Under the pieces are notes generated by a model. That model searched no databases. It worked only from the letters and a program-made list of their open reading frames with translations, and was not told the origin of the DNA. Of a DNA stretch of 64,000 nucleotides, positions 36,144-44,204 are shown one piece after another. Every line of letters begins with the position of its first letter. Within the stretch, counting starts at the first letter, position 1. The stretch is from an uncultured Oscillospiraceae bacterium (GTDB lineage: Bacteria > Bacillota > Clostridia > Oscillospirales > Oscillospiraceae), in contig CANQBC010000003.1 in assembly GCA_947589225.1 (NCBI GenBank), positions 62,001 through 126,000 on the forward strand. Reading direction: 5' to 3'. The translations under genes were made by a program, and so were the position numbers.

Positions 36144-36562
36144 AAACGACCGCCTCCCGTAATAAAAATCTTGCGGGTATTCTCCCCGTTTTTTTCAATG
36201 CGGACGGTGACGGCGTCATATGGTATGGCGTCCTCCACGTTCTCCGTCCACTCCACGCAGCACACGCCGCCGCGCTCCAGATAGTCCTCCCAGCCGATCT
36301 CAAAAAGCTCGTCGGAGGAGGCCAGACGGTACATATCAAAGTGAAAAAGGGATACTTTTCCGGGGTACTCGTTGACAATGGTAAAGGTGGGGGAGGAGAC
36401 CCGCGCCTCGATGCCCAGCCCCCGGGCGACGCCCCGGATGAAGGCCGTCTTGCCCGCGCCCAAGTCTCCATAGAAGGCAAGCACGTCGCCGGGTCTCAAC
36501 GCCTTCGCCAGCTCCGCCCCGGCGACCACCGTCTCCTCTTCGCCGGTCGTTTCAATAACCAT
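36140..36562 (-). CDS. tsaE: TsaE, tRNA threonylcarbamoyladenosine ATPase
   Basis: A P-loop ATPase of 140 residues needed for t6A synthesis with TsaB and TsaD. Walker A is GDLGAGKTAFIRG, and SSPTFTIVNEYPG and the downstream FDMYRL match the family. The C-terminal VEWTEN motif is also present. GAGGTG lies six bases before the ATG. It overlaps tsaB by four bases. The upstream region is the 85-bp tandem repeat. Confidence 0.94.
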   Translation of the reverse strand: MVIETTGEEETVVAGAELAKALRPGDVLAFYGDLGAGKTAFIRGVARGLGIEARVSSPTFTIVNEYPGKVSLFHFDMYRLASSDELFEIGWEDYLERGGVCCVEWTENVEDAIPYDAVTVRIEKNGENTRKIFITGGGRF

Positions 36563-36610
36563 TTCCGCACCTCAAAAATCGCATTGAAGGTAAAGTAGTA
36601 ATGTAATATC

Positions 36611-36806
36611 CGCCAAGTTTTTCGGTTCCCGGCGAAGCCGGGGAGAAAAACGGCTGAGAATCAAATATAATAACCGCTTTGCGGATATTATACCATACCC
36701 GCGAAGCGGGGATGGTATAATCGCCAAGTTTTTCGGTTCCCGGCGAAGCCGGGGAGAAAAACGGCTGAGAATCAAATATAATAACCGCTTTGCGGTTATT
36801 ATACCA
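36611..36806 (+). repeat. two tandem 85-bp hairpin repeats between tsaE and spoIIIA
   Basis: Units at 36611-36695 and 36722-36806 are almost identical. Each has a hairpin GTTTTTCGGTTCCCGGC / GCCGGGGAGAAAAAC with GAA loop and a second TATAATAACCGC-TTT-GCGGTTATTATA (copy 1 differs by one base). A third hairpin, ATACCATACCCGC-GAA-GCGGGGATGGTAT, lies between them. The first unit lies at the tsaE start, 48 bases upstream of the gene, and the whole repeat is 210 bases before spoIIIAA. The rest of 36563-37016 is AT-rich and contains a weak candidate sigma-E promoter near 36875-36908. Confidence 0.8.
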
Positions 36807-37016
36807 AAAACACAGAAAGGTTACAAGTACGGCTTTCAAAAAAGTTCCGGGAAAAAAGCCAGGAGACATTAAGCGATTATTAAGTATTTATACTTAGCAT
36901 ATACATAACAATACGGCTGACGTGTGGTAAGCGCTATTAAATTGCTTCGGAATAAACTTTTTCGCATAAAGGCTGTCCCACCGCATAGAATTGACCATCA
37001 CGAAGGAGGCGGTCTC

Positions 37017-37943
37017 ATGACGGACATGGACATGCAGGTGGCCAGGTACGACACGGCGGTCCTGCTGCTGCCGAACGTCCTCCGGGAGAGGGCGAGGGAG
37101 CTTACGTACCGGGACAGGGCGGTCGCGGAGGAGCTGAGGCTCCGGATGGGCCGGCCGCTGAGCGTACTCCTGCCCCGGGGGGAGATGGAGCTGGGGCGTG
37201 AGAACGTCACGCGGCGGGAGCTGGAGCTTCTGGTGGAGCTTGCCACCGGCGCGTCGGTACACGCAAGCCAGCGGGAGATTCAAAACGGCTACATATCCTG
37301 CCGGGGCGGCTGCCGGGTGGGCCTTTGCGGGAGCGTGTATCTTTCGGAGGGCCGGATGGCGGGGTACAGTGTCTATTCCTCCGCCGCCATAAGGATAGCC
37401 CGGGAGAAGAGGGGGGTGGCCGACGGGCTGCTGCCGGAACTGTGGCGGGAGGGTCGTTTTCACTCTACGCTGATCATTGCTCCGCCCGGAGGGGGGAAGA
37501 CCACGCTTTTGCGTGAGATCGTGAGAAAGCTCGCCACGTCCGATCCCTCCCGGCCCGGCCTTCGCGTGGCGCTGTGCGACGAGCGGGGGGAGATCGCGGC
37601 GCTGTGGGAGGGGCGGCCCCAGCTGGACGTGGGGGAACGGACGGATATTCTGGACGCCTGCCCGAAGCCGAAGGCCGTGCTGACGGTGCTGCGCTCCATG
37701 AATCCCCAGGTCATCGCCCTGGACGAGATAACAGACCCGGAGGACGTGGCGGCGGTGGAGCGGGCGCGCAACTGCGGCGTGGCGCTGCTGGCCACCGTCC
37801 ACGCCGCCGATGTGGAGGATCTGACGGCCCGACCGCTTTACCGGGACATGCTGTGCGGAAATGTATTTGAGAACATCGTGACCATCCGCTTGAAAAACGG
37901 GCGGAGGGAGTATCAGGTGCGGGATGGGAGGAATGGCGCGTGA
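37017..37943 (+). CDS. spoIIIAA: SpoIIIAA, ATPase of the spore feeding-tube complex
   Basis: A type II/IV secretion-like ATPase that energises the SpoIIIA-SpoIIQ channel between mother cell and forespore. Walker A is IIAPPGGGKTTLLREI, and Walker B is VIALDEITDPED. The N-terminal domain carries the VHASQREIQNGYISCRGGCRVG segment typical of SpoIIIAA. Length is 308 residues. GAAGGAGG lies seven bases before the ATG at 37017. In Bacillus the operon is sigma-E dependent. A sigma-E-like site may lie near 36880-36908, but I am unsure of it. Confidence 0.95.
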   Translation: MTDMDMQVARYDTAVLLLPNVLRERARELTYRDRAVAEELRLRMGRPLSVLLPRGEMELGRENVTRRELELLVELATGASVHASQREIQNGYISCRGGCRVGLCGSVYLSEGRMAGYSVYSSAAIRIAREKRGVADGLLPELWREGRFHSTLIIAPPGGGKTTLLREIVRKLATSDPSRPGLRVALCDERGEIAALWEGRPQLDVGERTDILDACPKPKAVLTVLRSMNPQVIALDEITDPEDVAAVERARNCGVALLATVHAADVEDLTARPLYRDMLCGNVFENIVTIRLKNGRREYQVRDGRNGA

Positions 37944-38452
37944 GGCTTTTGGGAGCGGGGCTTGTCATTCTCGCCACCGGATCCATGGGCCTTCTTGGCG
38001 TATCGGCTCTCCGGGGCAGGGTAAAGGTTTTGGAGGCGCTCATCGTCTCCCTTCAGCTTATGGAGAGCGAGATATGCACCCGTATGGCCACCATGCGGGA
38101 GGTTTTGGACATGCTCTCCCGGGAGGCGCCGGCCTCCGTCCGGGGACTGTACAGGCGGGCCTCCGGGGGACTGGCGGCGCTGGGACGATGTTCCTTTTAC
38201 ACCATCTGGCGCATGGCGGTGGAGAAAAGCCGGGAGCTGAGACTGAGACCGGGGGAGATCGAGACGTTGACAAGCCTGGGGCTGTCCCTGGGGCGCTACG
38301 ACGTGAACGAGCAGGCGGAAGCCATCGGCCGGACGAGGAAAAGGCTGGAGGCCGCCCTGCGTCAGGCGGAGACGGAGCGTGACCGGGACTGGAAGCTCCA
38401 CGCCTTCTTTGGCCTGGCGTCGGGGATCTTCGCGGTGATCATTCTGCTGTGA
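37940..38452 (+). CDS. spoIIIAB: SpoIIIAB, stage III sporulation protein
   Basis: A 170-residue membrane protein with helices at both ends (GAGLVILATGSMGLLGVSAL and FFGLASGIFAVIILL) and a helical soluble middle (LEALIVSLQLMESEICTRMATM). It resembles GspF-type secretion components and is predicted to work with SpoIIIAA. The start is GTG at 37940 overlapping the spoIIIAA stop (GTGA). The 166-base gap after it is unusual in this operon and holds a module M repeat. Confidence 0.93.
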   Translation: MRLLGAGLVILATGSMGLLGVSALRGRVKVLEALIVSLQLMESEICTRMATMREVLDMLSREAPASVRGLYRRASGGLAALGRCSFYTIWRMAVEKSRELRLRPGEIETLTSLGLSLGRYDVNEQAEAIGRTRKRLEAALRQAETERDRDWKLHAFFGLASGIFAVIILL

Positions 38453-38519
38453 GGGACGGCCCTGTAAATTTTAATCGACCCGCCGCGTGAGCGGTGAAAC
38501 TACATATAACTTGCCTCCG

Positions 38520-38618
38520 GCCCAACGAAAGCGGGCCGTGGCAAGAGAGGAGGAGCGATGCCGGCACATCAGCCCGACCGGAGGGAGGGCGAGGTAGAGC
38601 GGCATCGGCGACGACGGA
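38520..38618 (+). repeat. module M repeat inside the spoIIIA operon
   Basis: The hairpin CTTGCC..GGCCC / GGGCC..GGCAAG is followed by AGAGGAGGAGC, GATGCC, a diverged loop, GGCATC and GGCGACGACG. This is the same order as at 58375-58460. It fills the gap between spoIIIAB and spoIIIAC, within a transcript that should be continuous. Confidence 0.65.
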
Positions 38619-38846
38619 ATGAATGTCGATCTTATATTCAAAATAGCCGCCGTGGGTATCCTTGTGGCGGTGCTGAATCTGCTGCTGGGCAGATCCGGGC
38701 GGGACGAGCAGGCCCTGATGACCACCATCGCGGGGCTGGTGGTGGTGCTGGTGGTGCTTTTGCGGGAGATCTCAACGCTTTTTGACCTGATAAAGTCCCT
38801 CTTCGGCCTTGTGGGGTTGCCGATCGAGCTATGGAACTTCTTATAA
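38619..38846 (+). CDS. spoIIIAC: SpoIIIAC, stage III sporulation membrane protein
   Basis: A 75-residue protein with two transmembrane helices. NVDLIFKIAAVGILVAVLN and GRDEQALMTTIAGLVVVLVV are the family's signature. It forms part of the SpoIIIA channel in the mother-cell membrane. The Bacillus protein is about 68 residues. The ribosome-binding site is weak (module M lies immediately upstream). The end overlaps spoIIIAD by 16 bases. Confidence 0.93.
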   Translation: MNVDLIFKIAAVGILVAVLNLLLGRSGRDEQALMTTIAGLVVVLVVLLREISTLFDLIKSLFGLVGLPIELWNFL

Positions 38847-39226
38847 AAACAGCCGCCGTGTGCGTGCCGGCGGCGCTGATCGCGGGGGCGCTCAAGAAGG
38901 ACAGCCCCGTTATGGCCATGCTGATCGCCCTGGCCGCCGTATGTGTGATCGTGTTTTCGTCGCTGGGCGCGATCCGAGAGGCGGCGGACTTTGTGCGGGA
39001 CGTGGCGGAGGAGGCCAACATCTCAAACGCCGTGCTGGCGGTACTTTTAAAGACCGTGGGCATCGCGCTCATAGCGCGGATAGCGTCGGATCTCTGCAAG
39101 GACGCCGGCCTTGGCGCGGCGGCGTCGGCATCCGAGCTTGCGGGTACGGCGGCGGCGCTCTACACGGCCCTGCCCGTGATGCGCGGGGTCTTTCATATGA
39201 TAAAGGAGCTTATATGGACAAGCTGA
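38831..39226 (+). CDS. spoIIIAD: SpoIIIAD, stage III sporulation membrane protein
   Basis: A 131-residue protein with several transmembrane helices (TAAVCVPAALIAGAL, MAMLIALAAVCVIVFSSLGA and the ALIARIASDLCKDAG region). It matches SpoIIIAD, the partner of SpoIIIAC. It overlaps its neighbours at both ends, so translation of AC, AD and AE is coupled. Confidence 0.93.
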   Translation: MELLIKTAAVCVPAALIAGALKKDSPVMAMLIALAAVCVIVFSSLGAIREAADFVRDVAEEANISNAVLAVLLKTVGIALIARIASDLCKDAGLGAAASASELAGTAAALYTALPVMRGVFHMIKELIWTS

Positions 39227-40314
39227 GGGGGCTTCGAATTCTTGCCGGGGTGTTCGCCATCCTGATTCTGGCCGTCGCCGTGTCTCCCGCGGCTGTGGCG
39301 GCGGAGGAGGAGATAACCGGCGTTGATGGGCTCCGCTCGTCCCTGCCCAGGGAGGCCCGGGAGGTGCTGGACGGCGGCGCCGGATCGGATGTGGCCGGAA
39401 CGTTGGAAAAAACCGTAACGGAAGCGGTGAGAAAAGCTTTTCAAAGCTCCTTTCGGGCGGCCCTGGCCACCGCCGTGGCGGTACTGGCCGCGGCCATGAT
39501 CTGTTCCGTCGCCGGAGGACTTGCCGGGGAGCGGGAGCGTGGAGTGGACTATGTTAATCTGATCGGGGTTTTTGTGGTGGCTGCCTGCGCCGCGGGAAGC
39601 CTCACCACGCTGATAGGTGAGGCGCGGGCGCTGGTGGAGGATCTGACGGAGCTGGGTACTATGATACTGCCGGTGCTGGCGTCATGTTCCGCCGTTTCGG
39701 GGGCGGCCGCGACGGGAGCGGCCAAGTACGCGGCCTCGGCGCTGTTTATGGGGGTACTGGGGACGCTGGCAAAGAAGCTCATTGTGCCGCTTATCTATAT
39801 GTATCTCGCGGCGTCCCTGGGACAAGCGGCGTTTGGCGGTTCCGGGGGCGTGGCTGGACTCATACAAAAGCTCATAAAGCACGCGCTGACCGTGGCGGTG
39901 CTGGGGTTCACCATTTACATTTCCACCGTGAGCCTTATAGCGTCCTCGGCGGACGCCGTGACGGTGAAGCTCACAAAGACGGCTATTTCAACGCTTCTGC
40001 CCGTGGTAGGCGGCATGGTGGCCGACGCCTCCGACGCGCTGGCCTCCGGCGTGGGGATACTGAAGGGCGCGGTCGGGGCGGCGGGGGTGGTGGCGGTCAT
40101 TTCCATCTGCGCCGCGCCTGTTCTGAAGCTGATCCTCAACTCCGCTCTTTTCTCGGCTGCCTCCATGCTGGCGGAGACGGTGGCGCCAAAACCGCTGACG
40201 TCGTTCATCGGCGCGGTGTCCACCGCCTGTTCGCTGATGCTGGCTCTGGCCGGGACGGAGGCGGCGATACTGGCCATATCCATTATCTCCGCGGCAAAGG
40301 CCGTAGGCGGATAG
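39214..40314 (+). CDS. spoIIIAE: SpoIIIAE, stage III sporulation polytopic membrane protein
   Basis: A 366-residue protein with a signal sequence (LRILAGVFAILILAVAVSPA) and multiple transmembrane helices after about residue 85. Family segments include GVDYVNLIGVFVVAACAAGS and LALAGTEAAILAISIISAAKAVGG. I placed the start at the ATG at 39214, after AAAGGAGC, inside the end of spoIIIAD. It is a core component of the channel. Confidence 0.94.
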   Translation: MDKLRGLRILAGVFAILILAVAVSPAAVAAEEEITGVDGLRSSLPREAREVLDGGAGSDVAGTLEKTVTEAVRKAFQSSFRAALATAVAVLAAAMICSVAGGLAGERERGVDYVNLIGVFVVAACAAGSLTTLIGEARALVEDLTELGTMILPVLASCSAVSGAAATGAAKYAASALFMGVLGTLAKKLIVPLIYMYLAASLGQAAFGGSGGVAGLIQKLIKHALTVAVLGFTIYISTVSLIASSADAVTVKLTKTAISTLLPVVGGMVADASDALASGVGILKGAVGAAGVVAVISICAAPVLKLILNSALFSAASMLAETVAPKPLTSFIGAVSTACSLMLALAGTEAAILAISIISAAKAVGG

Positions 40315-40337
40315 GCGTTTACAAAGGGGACGGGCGT

Positions 40338-40820
40338 ATGCTGGACACACTGAGGGGCTGGATCATGACCATTACCGCCACGGCGCTCATTTGCGCGGTG
40401 GCGAACACGCTGACGCCGAAAAACGGGAAGAAGGCCACGGGCGTGGTGTGCGCCTTTGCCATGATGGCGGCCATGCTGGGCATATTCGGGGACGTGGACG
40501 CCGGGGGAATCGGCGCGTACGTCGACCGGTATCGGGCGGAGGCGGACGAAACCGTGGAGGCGGCCCGGGAGCGGGCTAAAAGCGAGACAAGATTTATCAT
40601 AGAAAAACGCTGTGAGACATATATATTGGACAAAGCCGCCGCGCTGGGCGTGACGCTTGACGGCGTGTCGGTCACGGCAAAATGGAGCGGCGAGGGGTTC
40701 TGGTACCCGGACGGGTGCGAGCTGAGGGGGGATAAGAGCAGTGAGTTGTCCGCGTTGATAGAAGCCGAGCTGGGGATAAGCTTGGATAAACAGGTTTGGA
40801 GCACACAGGATGGAAGGTAA
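40338..40820 (+). CDS. spoIIIAF: SpoIIIAF, stage III sporulation protein
   Basis: A 160-residue protein with two N-terminal membrane helices (WIMTITATALICAVANTL and GVVCAFAMMAAMLGIFG) and a soluble C-terminal domain. The latter carries the YILDKAAALGVTLDGVSV segment typical of SpoIIIAF, a ring-forming-like fold. The start ATG at 40338 follows AAGGGGA by eight bases. The end overlaps spoIIIAG by 11 bases. Confidence 0.92.
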   Translation: MLDTLRGWIMTITATALICAVANTLTPKNGKKATGVVCAFAMMAAMLGIFGDVDAGGIGAYVDRYRAEADETVEAARERAKSETRFIIEKRCETYILDKAAALGVTLDGVSVTAKWSGEGFWYPDGCELRGDKSSELSALIEAELGISLDKQVWSTQDGR

Positions 40821-41346
40821 AAAAGCGCTTGGCGCGATAACCGAAAAGCTCAAGGGGGCAAAATATCCGCTCATCGTGCTGTTGGCGGGGCTTGTGCTGC
40901 TGCTCCTCCCCACGGGGAAGAGCGGAGACGGGGCGTCGCCGCCGGACAGCGGAGAAGCCGCTCAGACCGTCGCGGCGCAGACCGGGACGGATCTGGAGGC
41001 GGAGCTTGAGGAGATGCTGTCGCTCGTGGACGGGGCGGGTGAAGTCCGGATCCTGCTCGCACCCTCCTCCGATGGGGAGAGGGTACTGGCGCGGGACTAC
41101 GCGTCCTCCGGGGAGACGGGCGACAGTGAGACGAGAAGCGAGAGCACCGAGACCGCCGTGATCGTCCAGCGCTCCGGCGGGGGAAGCGAGACGGTGGAGG
41201 TGTCCTACGTCTACCCCCGCTGGCGCGGCGCCGTGGTGGCCGCCCAGGGGGCGGACGACCCGCGGGTGAAGCTGGAGCTTCTGGAGGCGGTGAAGGCCGC
41301 CACGGGGCTTAGCGGGGACGCCATCAAAATTGTCAAGATGAAATGA
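40810..41346 (+). CDS. spoIIIAG: SpoIIIAG, ring-forming channel component
   Basis: A 178-residue protein: one membrane helix (about residues 18-35, YPLIVLLAGLVLLLLP), then an extracytoplasmic ring-building motif domain. The C-terminal VSYVYPRWRGAVVAAQGADD segment is diagnostic. In Bacillus SpoIIIAG forms a large ring in the intermembrane space. The Gly/Ser/Glu-rich insertion GETGDSETRSEST matches the position of the beta-triangle insertion. Confidence 0.94.
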   Translation: MEGKKALGAITEKLKGAKYPLIVLLAGLVLLLLPTGKSGDGASPPDSGEAAQTVAAQTGTDLEAELEEMLSLVDGAGEVRILLAPSSDGERVLARDYASSGETGDSETRSESTETAVIVQRSGGGSETVEVSYVYPRWRGAVVAAQGADDPRVKLELLEAVKAATGLSGDAIKIVKMK

Positions 41347-41363
41347 TTTTTCAGGAGGTCAAA

Positions 41364-42071
41364 ATGAAGGCTGTTAAACGAAACGCGGTGATCCTGACGG
41401 TGATGCTGTTTATCTGCGCCGCCGTCTATCTCAACTGGTCGTACAACAAGAGGGTGGAGGAGGCGTCCGGGCTTGGGGACGGGGATGTTTCCGCCATGGA
41501 AAAGGACGGGACGGACAAGGACGGGACGGATAAGGCGGAGGGAGACGGTAAAACCGATGGAGCCGGCCAGACCGGGGACAAGGTTTCGGATGCCCAGACT
41601 CTGGGAAACGTCACGGACGAGGGAGACGCGGGGCTTTATTACAGCGTCACCGGCTCCGGAGAGACCGGCGGCGGCTCCGTCCCGGCGGGGGACGGGGAGA
41701 GCGGGACCACGGGAAAGTACGACGAGTACTTCGCCCAGGTACGGCTTGAGCGAAACCAGGCCCGTGACGAGGCGTCGTCTACGCTGACGGCGGTGGCCCA
41801 GGCGGAGGGCGCGTCTCCTGAGACGGTGGATGGGGCGCTTCAGGCCATGACCAGGATGGCCCAGTACGCCGTCAAGGAGGCGGAGCTTGAAAACCTGATA
41901 AGGGCCAAGGGCTTTATCGACTGTGTCGTGTATCTCACCGACGACTCCGCGTCCGTCACCGTGGCCTGCGAGGGCGGCCTCGACGAGGCGGGCGCCGCGA
42001 AAATAACCGACGTCATTGTCAGCAACACGGACATCAAGGCCGATAAGCTGACGGTAACGGAAATAAAATAG
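41364..42071 (+). CDS. spoIIIAH: SpoIIIAH, SpoIIQ-binding channel component
   Basis: A 235-residue protein with an N-terminal membrane helix (VILTVMLFICAAVYLNWSYN), a long acidic, repeat-like linker (EKDGTDKDGTDKAEGD) and a C-terminal YscJ/FliF-like domain (about residues 135-235, ending IKADKLTVTEIK). In Bacillus it binds forespore SpoIIQ across the intermembrane space. Start at 41364, five bases after AGGAGGTC. It is the last gene of the operon. No strong terminator is seen right after it. Confidence 0.94.
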   Translation: MKAVKRNAVILTVMLFICAAVYLNWSYNKRVEEASGLGDGDVSAMEKDGTDKDGTDKAEGDGKTDGAGQTGDKVSDAQTLGNVTDEGDAGLYYSVTGSGETGGGSVPAGDGESGTTGKYDEYFAQVRLERNQARDEASSTLTAVAQAEGASPETVDGALQAMTRMAQYAVKEAELENLIRAKGFIDCVVYLTDDSASVTVACEGGLDEAGAAKITDVIVSNTDIKADKLTVTEIK

Positions 42072-42269
42072 GCGCCATCGGGCGGAAAAACGGGAGCGGA
42101 GCGCGCCAAGGCCGTATTTTTTAAGAGGATCCCGGACATTTTTGAGAAGTTTGGGCTTTATTTTTCAGCTTGGGTGTGGTAGAATAAGAAAAAGGATTAT
42201 GCGGGGCCGGATTCCCCACCGCCTCCCGCGCGGAGGGGAGAGGCCGCATATTTACATAAGGAGGATAAT

Positions 42270-42641
42270 ATGGGAGAGAACAGGGACTACGTCACGCATC
42301 CCGACGAAAAGGGAAGCATCAATATATCCGAGGAGGTCATCTCCGTCATTGCCGCGTCCGCGGCGCTGGAGACGGAGGGTGTGGCTGCTCTGTCGGCCGG
42401 ACGGGATCTCAGCGAGCTTTTGGGCAAAAAGAACCTGTCCAAGGGCGTGCGCATCACCGTGGAGGACGAGACGGTGAAGGTGGACATGTGGATGACCGTA
42501 AGGCTCGGCGTGTCCGTAAGCGGCGTGGGCAAGAAGGTGCAGGAGGCCGTGGCCGCCGGCATCGAGTCCATGACGGGCTTCAAAGTGACGGAGGTAAACG
42601 TCCATGTCATCGGGGTGAGCCTCGATTCCAGAAAGGGCTGA
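42270..42641 (+). CDS. Asp23/Gls24 family protein (YqhY-like)
   Basis: A 123-residue envelope-associated protein. GSINISEEVISVIAASAALETEGVAAL and the VDMWMTVRLGVSV strand are typical of the family, as is the C-terminal VTEVNVHVIGV. In Bacillus the homologue YqhY sits with accBC and nusB and influences acetyl-CoA carboxylase. Here it again precedes nusB. AAGGAGGATAAT precedes the ATG. A weak promoter (TTTATT..TAGAAT, 42157-42185) may lie upstream. Confidence 0.93.
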   Translation: MGENRDYVTHPDEKGSINISEEVISVIAASAALETEGVAALSAGRDLSELLGKKNLSKGVRITVEDETVKVDMWMTVRLGVSVSGVGKKVQEAVAAGIESMTGFKVTEVNVHVIGVSLDSRKG

Positions 42642-42761
42642 ACGCCTTTTACGGGCCGAAGGAGGCCCGCCGGGGGTACGCCCTTTTCCGGCGCGCGCCC
42701 CGGGAGAGATCGAAATAACTCCGCCGCCGAAGCGGCGAAATTCTGCGAGGCTAATGAACAA

Positions 42762-43211
42762 ATGAACAGATCGGAAGCAAGAGAGATCGCCGTGCGGCTG
42801 TGTTTTGAGATATCAAGCCGCGAGTGCGACGCCAAAGAGGTGCTCGGCCAGTTTTTTGACGGGGAGTATTACGCGTCCCTCTCCACGGAGGATAAGCTCT
42901 ACGAGGCGATGCCCCAGCCCAATCACCGGGAGTACATCGAGGAGCTGGTGCTTGGCATCGGGGAGCACGCGGCGGAGCTTGACGGGTATGTGGCCAAGTA
43001 CGCCAGAGGGTGGAAATTCGGCCGCATCTCCCGGACGGCGCTGGCCGTCCTCAAGACGGCCATGTACGAGATCATGTATATGCCCGACATCCCCAACGGC
43101 ACGGCCATCAACGAGGCGGTGGAGATCGCCAAGAAATACGACGAGCCGGAGACGGTGTCCTTCATCAACGGCGTTCTGGGCTCCTTTGTGAGGGAAGAGC
43201 TGCCGGAATGA
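42762..43211 (+). CDS. nusB: NusB transcription antitermination factor
   Basis: A 149-residue all-helical RNA-binding protein that pairs with NusE (S10) on boxA RNA for rRNA antitermination. SEAREIAVRLCFEI at the start and YDEPETVSFINGVLGSFV at the end are characteristic. There is a short insertion in the middle (AMPQPNHREYIEEL), still within family range. The next gene begins 72 bases later, after a hairpin 4-like repeat. Confidence 0.92.
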   Translation: MNRSEAREIAVRLCFEISSRECDAKEVLGQFFDGEYYASLSTEDKLYEAMPQPNHREYIEELVLGIGEHAAELDGYVAKYARGWKFGRISRTALAVLKTAMYEIMYMPDIPNGTAINEAVEIAKKYDEPETVSFINGVLGSFVREELPE

Positions 43212-43224
43212 ACTGGCGACAAAA

Positions 43225-43262
43225 GGTATTTTTTCCGACGTACATGCCGCCGGAAAAAACGG
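43225..43262 (+). repeat. isolated hairpin 4-type repeat between nusB and the tsaD-like gene
   Basis: GGTATTTTTTCCG, then ACGTACATGCCG, then CCGGAAAAAA. It matches the sequence at 58296-58332 (inverted) and the core of the palindrome at 34518. Confidence 0.65.
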
Positions 43263-43283
43263 AACGATTTTTGAGAGTCTGAA

Positions 43284-44204
43284 ATGAGTAGTATCGCCGT
43301 TGCCTTTGACACATCCAATTACACCACCTCCTGCGCTTTCTTTGACGGGGAGGGGGGAGCCAATTCGGGACGTCTGCTGGATGTCCGGCCCGGAGAGCTG
43401 GGCCTGCGCCAGTCGGACGCCCTCTTTTCCCATGTCCGGAGGCTTCCGGAGATCGTGGACGCCCTCCCGTTCGACGGACAGATCGCCGCCGTGGGCGCGT
43501 CGGAGACCCCCCGGGAGACGGAGGGGTCGTATATGCCCTGCTTCCTGGCCGGCGTGGCCCAGGCCAGAGCGCTTTCGCGTTTTTTGAAGGTCCCGTATTT
43601 CGGCTTCTCCCACCAGCAGGGACACATCGCCGCGGCGGCCTGGTCGGCGGGGCACATGGAGCTTCTGGAGACGCCCCACCTGGCGTGGCACCTGTCCGGG
43701 GGCACCACGGAGCTGCTGCTTGTCCGGCCGGAGGGGGTGGCGGTGCGGTGTGAGATCGTGGGCGGCACGCGGGATGTGTCCGCGGGGCAGCTCATCGACC
43801 GCACGGGCCAGCTTCTGGGCCTCCCGTTCCCCGCCGGGCGGGCGCTGGACAAGCTCTCCGAGGAGGCGGCGGAGAGAAAGTCGTACCTCCCCAAAAAGGA
43901 CGGCTGCCACTTCTCCCTCTCAGGTGTGGAGCACAAGATGAAAAAGATGCGGGAGGCGGGCGAGCCGGACGCGGAGATCGCGTATTTCTCCCTCTGCTCG
44001 GTCATACGCGCCGTCCACCAGGCCACGGAGGAGGCGAAGCGCCGGTTCGGGGATCTGCCGGTGCTCTATTCCGGCGGCGTGGCGTCCAACTCCCTCCTGC
44101 GGGAGATGACGCCGGACGGGATCTTCGCCGAGCCCCGCTACTCCACGGACAACGCCATGGGGACGGCCATCCTCACCTGGAGGGCGGTGAACGCCCTTGG
44201 ATAA
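43284..44204 (+). CDS. TsaD-like (M22) glycoprotease paralogue
   Basis: A 306-residue ASKHA-fold protein of the TsaD/Kae1 superfamily. [12 protein letters not shown] opens the nucleotide domain. The metal motif is HQQGH (about residue 112), in place of the usual [19 protein letters not shown] and [13 protein letters not shown] are also family motifs. It is shorter than genuine TsaD (about 335-340 residues), with a reduced middle region. Similar short forms occur next to nusB/xseA in clostridia, so it may be a paralogue with another role. Whether it can act in t6A synthesis with the distant TsaB/TsaE pair is open. Confidence 0.8.
   Translation: MSSIAVAFDTSNYTTSCAFFDGEGGANSGRLLDVRPGELGLRQSDALFSHVRRLPEIVDALPFDGQIAAVGASETPRETEGSYMPCFLAGVAQARALSRFLKVPYFGFSHQQGHIAAAAWSAGHMELLETPHLAWHLSGGTTELLLVRPEGVAVRCEIVGGTRDVSAGQLIDRTGQLLGLPFPAGRALDKLSEEAAERKSYLPKKDGCHFSLSGVEHKMKKMREAGEPDAEIAYFSLCSVIRAVHQATEEAKRRFGDLPVLYSGGVASNSLLREMTPDGIFAEPRYSTDNAMGTAILTWRAVNALG

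Noticed and set aside
36611..36806. Possible CRISPR array
   Set aside because: There are only two units, they are 85 bp long with internal hairpins, no unique spacers of regular length occur, and no cas genes are present.
36552..36869. Minus-strand frame of about 105 codons with an internally repeated peptide
   Set aside because: It is a translation of the two 85-bp tandem repeats.
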